A program made the translations under genes and the position numbers. Shown one piece after another: positions 14,411 through 21,995 of a DNA stretch of 52,928 bases (the first letter of the stretch is position 1; every line of letters begins with the position of its first letter). Under the pieces are notes generated by a model. That model saw nothing but the letters and a program-made list of their open reading frames with translations, ran no database searches and was not told the origin of the DNA. The stretch covers positions 1 through 52,928 of the forward strand of contig NZ_MUKP01000035.1 in the NCBI RefSeq assembly GCF_002081715.1. The letters are read 5' to 3'. This DNA is from Nocardia donostiensis (lineage in GTDB: Bacteria > Actinomycetota > Actinomycetes > Mycobacteriales > Mycobacteriaceae).

Positions 14411-16821
14411 GAATTCTGCTCCCTCACGATGATGCGGATGTCCACGGGAACAATGCCCGATTCGCCGGCGATCACCGGATTGAGGTCCAGTTCGGTGATC
14501 TCCGGATGCGCGGCCACCAGCTCGCCCACCTGGACCAGCAGTCGCGCCAGCGCCGTCCGGTCCACCGTGGGCAGCCCACGGTAGCCGTCCAGCACCCGCC
14601 CGATACGGGTCTCGGCGATCATCTCCGCCGCCTCGAACTCGGTGAACGGCGCCGCCCGGAAAGTGACATCGTCGAGGGCTTCGACGAGCAAGCCGCCGCT
14701 ACCGAAGGCGACGACGGGGCCGAAGGTCGGGTCGTTGGTTGCGCCGATCAACAGTTCGACGCCGCGTCCCGCCATGGGGGTGACCAGGAATCCGTCGATC
14801 CGGGCGCCGGGAACCGCGGCGCGCACGTCCGTAACCATGCCCGTGCTGACCTCGAGCGCTGTTTCCGCGGTCACGCCGAGCCGCACCCCGCCCGCGTCGG
14901 ACTTGTGCAGCACCTGCGGCGAGACGATCCGTACCGCGCACGGGCAGCCGTAGCTCGTCACCGCGGCCGCGACCCGGCTGGGCGAGGCGGCGAACGTCCA
15001 GGGCCCGGGGTCGATACCGGCAGCGGCCAGGAACTTCCGTGCCCGCGGTTCGTCTATCGCGGTGGTCCCCGCCGTCCCTGCCGTCGCCGCGGCGGGCGTG
15101 TCCCGGGCCGGTGCTGTGTATGCGGTGGCCGATGTCGTTGTCGGAGCCGGTCCCGGTGCTCTGCCGGGCGATGATGCGCCGCTCGAGGGGGAGGTGCCGT
15201 TCGAGGGTGTGGGCGCGGCTGTCGCGCTGAGCTCACCCGTCGGTCGTATATCGGCAAGCGGTTCCCGTGGAACGTCTGCCGGGGGGAACGCCGATTCTGG
15301 CGGAGTCACCTCGGCGGGAGAGCTGACGGTCTCCACCGGAGTCAGTGGTTCGGCCGGTGGTGGCAGCTCCAGTGACGAGCGCTGCGCTGCGGTGGCGAGC
15401 CGGGCGCGGCGACGGTCCAGTGCCGCCACGATCCGCGCCGCATGGTCGACCGACGCGACCACCGGGACCCCGCCGCCCCGCAGGATGTCATGGTTGGCGA
15501 TGGTGTCGCCCGCATAGCAGCTCTGCACCAGCAGCGGTGTCCCGTATTCGGCGGACAGCCGCAGCAGGCGTTCGGCCGTCTGGTTCTCGGCGGTCTCCAG
15601 CCGGTGATCGAATCGCCGGTGGTATCCGCCGAACAGGCCGATGAGCACGACCATGCCCACCGCCGGGTCCCGAATCAGGATCTCGGTGGCGGCGGCGAAC
15701 ACGGTGGGATCGGAATCGGTCGCGCCCGCTACATCGACCGGGTCGGCTACGGCGGCGGCAGGTCCGAGCAGTTCGCGCAGCGCCGCCGTGGTGTCCTGGC
15801 CCAGTTCCGCGAGTTCGACGCCCTGTCCGGCGAGGGCGTCGACGGCCAGCGCCGCATGGCCGCCGCCGTCGCTGAGCACCGCCACTCGTCGTCCCGGCCG
15901 GACCGGTGGGCAGGTCGCCAGCGCTCCCGCGACGACGGCCAGTTCATCGGATCGGGTCACCAGTTCGACCCCTGCCTGACGCAGCACCGCCGTGGCGACC
16001 GCGTCCGAGGCCGCGATCGAACCGGTATGTGAGAGCACCGTGCGCCGCCCGGCCGCCGACCGCCCGCCGCGCAGCACGACAACCGGGGTGGTGGCGGTGG
16101 CGTGCGTCGCCGCGGTCAGGAAGGCGCGACCGTCGGTGAACCCTTCGGCGTGCACGGCCACCGCGCGGGTATCGGTCTGCTGGGCGAGGATGGTCAGGCA
16201 TTCGCCGTAGCGCACGTCGGCCTGATTACCCAGGCCGACGTAGATATGGAACCCCGGGCCGCGCAGCGTCCGGTTGTCCTGGACGAGTGACAGCAGCATA
16301 TTGCCGCTCTGGGTGATAACGCTGATCGGTCCGTGCGGCACGTCGGGCAGCCCGACCAGGTTCGCCCCGCTCGCCGTGTTCAACAGGCCGGAGGTGTTCG
16401 GGCCGACCACCCGCACCCCGGTGCCGGCGATCACCGCGGCGAGTTCGTCGGTGATCGCTGCGCCCGCCGCGCCGGTTTCGGCGAACCCGTTGGCCAGTAC
16501 CACGGCACCGCTCACCCCGGCGGCCGCGCATTGGCGCAGGACCTCCGGGACCCGGGCGGCGGGCACCGCGACAACCGCGATATCGACCCCATGCGGCAGT
16601 GCGCCGACGTCAGGCACTACGGGCAGGCCGAGGATCTCGGTGGCGGACGGATTCACCGGATACACCGGATGGGCGTATCCGGATTCCTGCAGTGCCCGGA
16701 TGATCTGGTGGCCGCGTTTCGCCGGGTCGGCCGAGGCGCCGATCACCGCGATGGACTCGGGAACCAGAAGTCGCTGTAGCGCATCGCTTTCGGTGGCTGT
16801 GGCTGTTTTCGTCTCCGTCAC
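14407..16821 (-). CDS. NDP-forming acyl-CoA synthetase (acetyl-CoA synthetase ADP-forming family)
   Basis: 804-residue alpha-beta fusion that makes an acyl-CoA from a carboxylate, CoA and ATP through phospho-enzyme intermediates. Order: a CoA-binding Rossmann domain (about 10-145, SIAVIGASADPAKRGHQIIRA), a succinyl-CoA-ligase-like domain with the phosphorylatable His in VLSHTGSIAASD (about 255-266), a Pro/Ala/Ser/Thr-rich linker (about 480-590), then an ATP-grasp domain (about 594-804) with VLHKSDAGGVRLGV and GFLVTPMAGRGVELLIG. The linker is far longer than needed and looks disordered. GTG start. It lies between two crotonase genes, 6 bases from one and overlapping the other, so its product probably feeds them. 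SYK-6 FerA, a feruloyl-CoA synthetase, belongs to the same superfamily, but the substrate here is unknown. Confidence 0.93.
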   Translation of the reverse strand: MTETKTATATESDALQRLLVPESIAVIGASADPAKRGHQIIRALQESGYAHPVYPVNPSATEILGLPVVPDVGALPHGVDIAVVAVPAARVPEVLRQCAAAGVSGAVVLANGFAETGAAGAAITDELAAVIAGTGVRVVGPNTSGLLNTASGANLVGLPDVPHGPISVITQSGNMLLSLVQDNRTLRGPGFHIYVGLGNQADVRYGECLTILAQQTDTRAVAVHAEGFTDGRAFLTAATHATATTPVVVLRGGRSAAGRRTVLSHTGSIAASDAVATAVLRQAGVELVTRSDELAVVAGALATCPPVRPGRRVAVLSDGGGHAALAVDALAGQGVELAELGQDTTAALRELLGPAAAVADPVDVAGATDSDPTVFAAATEILIRDPAVGMVVLIGLFGGYHRRFDHRLETAENQTAERLLRLSAEYGTPLLVQSCYAGDTIANHDILRGGGVPVVASVDHAARIVAALDRRRARLATAAQRSSLELPPPAEPLTPVETVSSPAEVTPPESAFPPADVPREPLADIRPTGELSATAAPTPSNGTSPSSGASSPGRAPGPAPTTTSATAYTAPARDTPAAATAGTAGTTAIDEPRARKFLAAAGIDPGPWTFAASPSRVAAAVTSYGCPCAVRIVSPQVLHKSDAGGVRLGVTAETALEVSTGMVTDVRAAVPGARIDGFLVTPMAGRGVELLIGATNDPTFGPVVAFGSGGLLVEALDDVTFRAAPFTEFEAAEMIAETRIGRVLDGYRGLPTVDRTALARLLVQVGELVAAHPEITELDLNPVIAGESGIVPVDIRIIVREQNS

Positions 16822-16827
16822 CTCGGC

Positions 16828-17652
16828 CTACTTTCCCTGGAACACCGGGTCACGCCGGTCGGCGAAGGCCGCGACGCCCTCGGCCCAGTCACTGGTTTCC
16901 ATCAGGGCGAGCAGATCCCGGGCTTCATTGGCCAGTGCTGTCTCGGGCGGGTCGTCACGACGCAGCGCTTCCTTCATCCGTGCCAGCGCCAGCGGCGCCT
17001 TGCCCGCGAGTTCGGCGGCCAGCGCGGTCGCGGCCAGCGTGACTTCGGTTGCCGGTACCGCCATATGGGCCAGTCCCCAGTCCCTGGCTTGTTCTCCGGT
17101 GAATCGTTCGCCCAGGATCAGCAGGTCGGTGGCCCGGCGCAGGCCGATCAGCCGGGGCAGCCGGTGGGTGATCCCGCCGCCGACGAATGTCCCGATGCTG
17201 ACCTCGGGGAAGCCCATCTTCGCTTCTGCGGCCATGACCAGGAAGTCCGCGCTGATCGCGATTTCCGCGCCCGCACCCAACGCGTAGCCGTGCACCGCGG
17301 CGACCACCGGGGTGCTCATGGTCTGGATCTGCCTGCACACCTGCTGGCCGAGTTCGACATAGCGTTGCCGGTCGTCGGCGGTGCGGGTGCCCGCCTGGTG
17401 GTCTTTCAGATCGGCGCCGACACAGAACGCGCGCCCGGCGCCGGTGAGCAGGACACAACGCACCGAGGGGTCGGCGTCGCCGACCAGGAGGGCGGCGATC
17501 AACTCGCGGTACAGTTGCTCGCTCACCGCGTTGAGCCGGTCCGGTCGGTTCAACGTCAATATCGCGGTATCGCGGTGCCTGCTGATCAGCACCGGTGGTT
17601 CGGTACCGGAGGTTTCGATTGCCTGACTCGGGTTGTGGGCGGAATCGGTCAT
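16828..17652 (-). CDS. Enoyl-CoA hydratase/isomerase (crotonase) family protein
   Basis: 274-residue crotonase with a 20-residue N-terminal tail. Motifs: VLLTGAGRAFCVGADLKDHQ (oxyanion loop, about 69-88), HGYALGAGAEIAISADFLVMA (about 123-143) and FPEVSIGTFVGGGITHRLPRLIG (about 149-170). Catalytic positions differ from the other crotonase of the operon, so the two are likely to do successive or different steps. The open frame continues far upstream in the wrong reading context. ATG 17652 is chosen because AGAAGGAGA lies just before it and because it overlaps the upstream permease stop as ATGA. Confidence 0.92.
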   Translation of the reverse strand: MTDSAHNPSQAIETSGTEPPVLISRHRDTAILTLNRPDRLNAVSEQLYRELIAALLVGDADPSVRCVLLTGAGRAFCVGADLKDHQAGTRTADDRQRYVELGQQVCRQIQTMSTPVVAAVHGYALGAGAEIAISADFLVMAAEAKMGFPEVSIGTFVGGGITHRLPRLIGLRRATDLLILGERFTGEQARDWGLAHMAVPATEVTLAATALAAELAGKAPLALARMKEALRRDDPPETALANEARDLLALMETSDWAEGVAAFADRRDPVFQGK

Positions 17653-18566
17653 CGGTGGGTCTCCTTCTGGGTGGGTTCGTCGGTGCCGGTGAGCGCCGGG
17701 GTGGGGGTGAGCCCGGCACCGGTGGGCGCCGGGCTGCTCGGGGCGGGACCGGACCGGGCGCGACGTGGGGCGCGGCCGGTGAGTTTCGTGGCGAGCAGCG
17801 AGATGGCGAAGTTGGTCGCGATGTACATGGCGGCCACACCCAGGTACAGCTGCAGGGAGTACTGGCTGCCGTAGTACTCGACGAGTGAACGCCCGGAACG
17901 CAACAGTTCGGTGTAGCCGACGATGAAACCGAGCGAGGTGTCCTTGAGCAGGATCACCAGCTGGCTGACGATCACCGGCAACATCTTCGGCACGGCCTGC
18001 GGCAGCAGCACTTTCCACCAGATCACGCCGGGGCGGACCCCGAGTGCGGCGGCCGCCTCGGTTTGCCCGGCATCGATCGCGTCGATACCGCCGCGGAAGA
18101 TTTCGCACAGCACCGACGCGTTGTAGGCCACCAGGGCGAGAACTACGACCTGCAGCAGGCTCAATTCGATGCCCAGTTGCGGCAGCCCCAATGCGGCGAA
18201 CAGCATCATCAGCAGCAGCGGAAGACCGCGCAGCACCTCGACGGTCGCCCCCAGCGCCAGCCGCACCGGGCGGAAGCGTGATCTGCATCCGGCCGCGAGC
18301 GCGAGCCCGACCGCCAGCGCGATGATCATGGCGAGTCCGGCGGCCTGCAACGTCGCCACATAGCCGCGCCACAACGCCTGCGGCACTCCGGTATCGGAGT
18401 CGACCAGGATCGCCCAGCGGCGTGGATCGAGCTGGCCGAGGTGTTCCAGCCGCAGGACGACGGCCGCGACGAGTACGGCCACCACCGCCAGCGTCACGAA
18501 GGACACGATGCGGGCGCGGCGCAGGCCACGCGGACCCAACGGATCGTAGAGGAACGAGGTGTTCAC
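17649..18566 (-). CDS. Amino-acid-type ABC transporter permease (GluD-like)
   Basis: 305-residue inner-membrane permease of the polar amino acid uptake (HAAT/PAAT) family. A first membrane segment (IVSFVTLAVVAVLVAAVVL) is followed by the HisM-type core with LRGLPLLLMMLFAALGLPQL. The cytoplasmic EAA-like loop, EAAAALGVRPGVIWWKVLLPQAV (about 194-216), contacts the ATPase. The C terminus is a Pro/Thr-rich tail that the partner lacks. It overlaps the next permease by four bases (GTGA) and the crotonase by four bases (ATGA). Together with the partner it should form a heterodimeric channel. Confidence 0.92.
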   Translation of the reverse strand: MNTSFLYDPLGPRGLRRARIVSFVTLAVVAVLVAAVVLRLEHLGQLDPRRWAILVDSDTGVPQALWRGYVATLQAAGLAMIIALAVGLALAAGCRSRFRPVRLALGATVEVLRGLPLLLMMLFAALGLPQLGIELSLLQVVVLALVAYNASVLCEIFRGGIDAIDAGQTEAAAALGVRPGVIWWKVLLPQAVPKMLPVIVSQLVILLKDTSLGFIVGYTELLRSGRSLVEYYGSQYSLQLYLGVAAMYIATNFAISLLATKLTGRAPRRARSGPAPSSPAPTGAGLTPTPALTGTDEPTQKETHR

Positions 18567-19213
18567 CGCGCCACCGCCAATCGACGCTCCAGCCGGCGGA
18601 ACCCGTAGGCCGAGCCGAGGGTGATCACCAGGTAGGCGGCCGCGATCCACAGCAGCGCGACGACGACCGACCCGGGGGCCAGGAAATTGATCCGCTGCCC
18701 GGCGGCGGTCAATTCCAGCACTCCGAAGCCCGCGGCCACGGAGGTGTTCTTGACCAGGGCGATCCACACGCTGGCCAGCGGCGGCACCACCGCGCGCAAG
18801 GCCTGCGGAATGATCACGAACCGCATCCCCTCGGTGAACGAGAGCCCGAGTGCGCGCGCCGCTTCGGCCTGGCCCCGGCCGACGGTGTACACCCCGGCCC
18901 GGACCGCCTCGGACACGAATGCCGCGGTGTAGATGCCGAGCGCGGCGACAGCGGCGATCGGATAGCCGGGAAGAGTCACCCCGAGTTCGGGTAGCACGAA
19001 GACGATCAGGAAGAACACCACCGTCAGCGGAGTGTTGCGAATGATCTCGACGTAACCGGTTGCCCCGCGGCGTAGCAGTGGCACCGGTGCGAGCCGGGCC
19101 ACGGCCACGGCGAGCCCGAGCGCGGCGGCGAGTGCGCCGCCGCCGAGCCCGAGCAGCGCGGTCATCGTGAACGCTCGGCCGAGCAGACCGGCGTGTTCGG
19201 TGAGAATGTGCAC
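18563..19213 (-). CDS. Amino-acid-type ABC transporter permease (GluC-like)
   Basis: 216-residue permease with about five membrane segments. RNTPLTVVFFLIVFVLPELG and the EAA-like loop QAEAARALGLSFTEGMRFVIIPQALR place it in the same PAAT family as its partner. The frame is open to 19306, but GTG 19213 (VHILTEHAGLLGRAFTMT) is preceded by CAGGAGC at a good distance and lies 26 bases after the binding-protein stop. It forms the channel heterodimer with the next gene. Confidence 0.92.
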   Translation of the reverse strand: MHILTEHAGLLGRAFTMTALLGLGGGALAAALGLAVAVARLAPVPLLRRGATGYVEIIRNTPLTVVFFLIVFVLPELGVTLPGYPIAAVAALGIYTAAFVSEAVRAGVYTVGRGQAEAARALGLSFTEGMRFVIIPQALRAVVPPLASVWIALVKNTSVAAGFGVLELTAAGQRINFLAPGSVVVALLWIAAAYLVITLGSAYGFRRLERRLAVAR

Positions 19214-19239
19214 CGTTGTTGCTCCTGTTCGTGCCTCGC

Positions 19240-20127
19240 TCAGTAGCGGTCCAGGTCGGGCGGTTCGGGTGCGGGACCGAGGATGCGCCCGGCGGTGCGA
19301 TCCCATGCCGCGGCCCAGCTACCGTCGGCGAACGCGGTACGCAGCACGTCGTCGATGAAGGCCACCAGGTCTTTGCGACCGTTGGCCACGCCGATGCCAT
19401 ACGGCTCTTCGGTGAAGGTGACATCGACCAGATCGAAGCTCTCCTCGTCGCGGCTGCGTAGTCCGGCGAGGATGGTGTTGTCGGTGGTCATCGCGGTCAC
19501 CTGGCCGTTCTTCACCGCCTGCGCGCATTTGCTGAACGAGTCGAACAGCACCAGGTCGGCGTCGGGAACGCGTTCCCGGAAGTGGGTGGAGGACGCCGAG
19601 CCTTCTACCGCGCAGACCGTCTTGCCGTGCAAGTCCTCCGGGGTGCCGATGCGTTCGGGGTTGCCTGCCCGCACCAGGAACGACTGGCCGGCGACGTAGT
19701 AGGGACCGGCGAAGTCGATGACCTGTTTACGCGCTTCGGTGATGGTGTAGGTCGCGATGATCAGATCGACCCGGCCTTGTTGCAGGAACGGATCACGGTT
19801 GGCCGAGACGGTCTCGACCCAGTCGATGCCTTCGGCCGGTATCCCGAGCCGGGCGGCGATGAGCTTGCCCATTTCGGCGTCGAAGCCCTCCGGCCGGCCG
19901 GTCAGCGGGTTGCGCAACCCGAACAGCGGCTGATCGAATTTGGTGCCGATCCGGATCTCGCCGGACTCGTGCAGCCGATACATGGTGGAGTCGAGTGGGA
20001 AGGAGACGTCGGTGTCGACCGGCGGCTGATACTCCTCGGTCGAGATCGGCGGTGCGCCGGAATCGCATCCGGCGCTGAGCAGGAGGGCGGCGAGCAGGAC
20101 CGCGCCGCGGCGGAGCAGGCGTTGCAC
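19240..20127 (-). CDS. Extracytoplasmic solute-binding lipoprotein of ABC importer (GluB-like)
   Basis: 295 residues. The signal peptide ends in the lipobox LSAGC (Cys 21), so the mature protein is a lipoprotein on the outer face of the membrane. The SBP family 3 fold is clear: GEIRIGTKFDQPLFGLRNP, EGFDAEMGKLIAARLGIP, VDLIIATYTITEARKQVIDFAGPYYVAGQ (about 119-147) and the hinge region GKTVCAVEGSASS. The family binds glutamate, aspartate, glutamine or related dicarboxylic or amino acids. Which one is bound here is open, since the operon continues into CoA-ester metabolism rather than amino acid catabolism. Confidence 0.93.
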   Translation of the reverse strand: MQRLLRRGAVLLAALLLSAGCDSGAPPISTEEYQPPVDTDVSFPLDSTMYRLHESGEIRIGTKFDQPLFGLRNPLTGRPEGFDAEMGKLIAARLGIPAEGIDWVETVSANRDPFLQQGRVDLIIATYTITEARKQVIDFAGPYYVAGQSFLVRAGNPERIGTPEDLHGKTVCAVEGSASSTHFRERVPDADLVLFDSFSKCAQAVKNGQVTAMTTDNTILAGLRSRDEESFDLVDVTFTEEPYGIGVANGRKDLVAFIDDVLRTAFADGSWAAAWDRTAGRILGPAPEPPDLDRY

Positions 20128-20142
20128 AACGGCTCCCGGTGG

Positions 20143-20919
20143 TCAGTGAGGGAGGACGCGGGCGAGGAAATCCTTGGCCCGGTCGGTGGCGGGTGCGGAG
20201 AAGAAGACGTCCGGGGTGTTCTGTTCGGCGACGACCCCGTCGGCCAGGAACACCACCCGGTCGGCGCTGGCTTTGGCGAAGCCCATCTCGTGGGTCACCA
20301 CGACCATGGTCATCCCCTCGGCGGCCAGCGACTTCATCACGTCGAGCACCTCGCCCACCATCTCCGGGTCCAGTGCGCTGGTCGGTTCGTCGAACAACAG
20401 CACCTTGGGGCGCATGGCCAGGCTGCGCGCGATGGCGACACGCTGTTGCTGTCCGCCGGACAGTTGCGGCGGGAAGGCGCTGGCCCGGTCGGCCAGACCG
20501 ACGCGTTCGAGCAGTTCCACCGCCGCTGCTTCGGCTTCGGCGCGGCCGAGTCCGCGGACTCGGATCGGCGCGAACGTGATGTTGTCCAAGACGTTCATAT
20601 GGGGGAACAGATTGAACGACTGGAAGACCATGCCGATATCGGCGCGGAGTCGGCGCAGTGGCGCACCTTCGGCGGGTAGCGGCCGCCCCTGGTAGGTGAT
20701 GGTGCCTTCGCTGATCGGCTCGAGGCGGTTGATGGTGCGGCACAGTGTGGATTTACCGGATCCGGAGGGGCCGATCACGACCACCACTTCGCCTTCGGCG
20801 ATATCGAGGTCGATACCACGGAGCACGGTAGTGGCGCCGTATCGCTTGGTGACTGCCCGCAGCGAGATCACGGGGAGGTCGGTGACTGCGGGCGGTGTCG
20901 GAGTATTCGTCATGGGCAT
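20143..20919 (-). CDS. ABC importer ATP-binding subunit (GluA-like)
   Basis: 258-residue ATPase that powers the importer coded by the next three genes. Walker A GPSGSGKST (50-58), Q-loop Gln 100, signature LSGGQQQR (153-160) and Walker B VLLFDEPTS (about 173-181) are all intact, and the H-loop is in VVVTHEMGF. The sequence is close to GlnQ/GluA ATPases of polar amino acid importers. It is the first gene of the seven-gene operon, reading away from the RpiR-type regulator. ATG 20919 is used; ATG 20913 is equally possible. Confidence 0.94.
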   Translation of the reverse strand: MPMTNTPTPPAVTDLPVISLRAVTKRYGATTVLRGIDLDIAEGEVVVVIGPSGSGKSTLCRTINRLEPISEGTITYQGRPLPAEGAPLRRLRADIGMVFQSFNLFPHMNVLDNITFAPIRVRGLGRAEAEAAAVELLERVGLADRASAFPPQLSGGQQQRVAIARSLAMRPKVLLFDEPTSALDPEMVGEVLDVMKSLAAEGMTMVVVTHEMGFAKASADRVVFLADGVVAEQNTPDVFFSAPATDRAKDFLARVLPH

Positions 20920-20972
20920 CCAACTCGGGAAGAAGGGGTTGTGATACAGCCAACACCGTGAGCTCCAAGGTA

Positions 20973-21009
20973 TGCAAATTCATTTGCACCCACTGTTGGG
21001 AATGCAAAT
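20973..21009. promoter_or_regulatory. TGCAAAT palindrome plus third half-site, likely RpiR operator
   Basis: TGCAAATTCATTTGCA (20973-20988) is a perfect palindrome with seven-base arms and a two-base centre. A third TGCAAAT follows at 21003-21009, exactly 30 bases from the first. The block lies between the divergent starts of the transporter operon and the RpiR-family regulator, in an AT-rich island of a GC-rich region. It should be the regulator's binding site for both promoters; this is inferred from position and symmetry. Confidence 0.7.
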
Positions 21010-21084
21010 ATGTGTTCGTTTCCGCTGGTTGGCCGTCCACCCGATGGGAGGTGGGCGCTGGAGGGTGCGGGAAGAATGGCCGGG

Positions 21085-21978
21085 ATGAACGCAGAAACCG
21101 CAGGCCCGCGTAGCTACGCCGAGTTGCTCGTCGAACTCAGGGCGCGGCACGGCACCCTCTCGCCCTCGCATCGCAAACTCGCCGATCGGGTGATGGCGGA
21201 CCCGGAAACGGTGGCATTCATGACCGTTTCCGAACTCGCCGCCGCCGCGGAGGTGAACGAGGCCACCGTGGTGCGTTTCGCGACCGTGCTCGGACTCAAG
21301 GGCTACCCGGGGCTGACCCGGCTGTGCCGGGAGTGGTTGCAGGAGCAGGCGCAACTACTGCGCCGCTTCGACACCCTGGAACAGTTGACCGACGCCGACG
21401 GTGGCCTGCTCCCGCGGGCGCTGGCCTACGACCAGGCGAATCTTGCCAGGACTTTCGCCAATGTCGACCAGGAGGCCTGGCGCTGCGCGGTCCGTGACCT
21501 CGCCGACGCGCCCAAAGTGCACATCATGGGCCTGCGGAAATGCCATGCTCCCGCCTACCTGCTCAGTTATCTGCTCGGCCTGTTGCGGGAGGACGTCGCG
21601 CTGGTGACGGCCGCGGCCGGAGCACTGACCGACGACTTGCGGGCGGTGCGGCCCGGTGACACGTTCGTCGCGATGTCGATCCACCGCTACATGGCCGATA
21701 CCGTACGCGCAACGCACTGGGCCCGTTCGGCCGGTGCGCATGTCGTCGTGCTCACCGACAATCCGGCGTCGCCGCTGGTCGAACCGGCCGATGACGTGTT
21801 CTATGTCGAGTCCTCGGCCGCCTCGGTGCTGCGTTCGATGACCGCGTTCACCGCGCTGGTGCAGGCACTGGCCGCCGATGTCGCGCGCAGGCTCGGGCGT
21901 AACGCGCGGGAGGCGTTGCTGCAGGAGGAGAATCTGCTACGCGATTTCCGGGTGTACGCGTCGGAGGTGTGGGACTGA
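21085..21978 (+). CDS. MurR/RpiR-family transcriptional regulator with SIS domain
   Basis: 297 residues. The N-terminal RpiR helix-turn-helix is clear (LSPSHRKLADRVMADPETVAFMTVSELAAAAEVNEATVVRFATVLGLKGYPGLTRLCREW, about 25-85). A SIS sugar-isomerase-type ligand domain follows (about 135-265; KVHIMGLRKCHAPAYLLSYL, GDTFVAMSIHRYMADTV, GAHVVVLTDNPASPL). SIS domains usually bind phosphosugars, but RpiR proteins also sense other metabolites. Starts at 21076 and 21085 are both possible; 21085 has better spacing from GGGAAGA. It faces the transporter/CoA operon across a TGCAAAT palindrome and is its likely regulator. Confidence 0.9.
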   Translation: MNAETAGPRSYAELLVELRARHGTLSPSHRKLADRVMADPETVAFMTVSELAAAAEVNEATVVRFATVLGLKGYPGLTRLCREWLQEQAQLLRRFDTLEQLTDADGGLLPRALAYDQANLARTFANVDQEAWRCAVRDLADAPKVHIMGLRKCHAPAYLLSYLLGLLREDVALVTAAAGALTDDLRAVRPGDTFVAMSIHRYMADTVRATHWARSAGAHVVVLTDNPASPLVEPADDVFYVESSAASVLRSMTAFTALVQALAADVARRLGRNAREALLQEENLLRDFRVYASEVWD

Positions 21979-21995
21979 GCGCCGGCCGCGCCGGT

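Noticed and set aside
19214..19424. Open frame giving N-terminal extensions to the ABC permeases
   Set aside because: Overlaps the binding-protein gene; the true starts have ribosome binding sites and four-base or short junctions.
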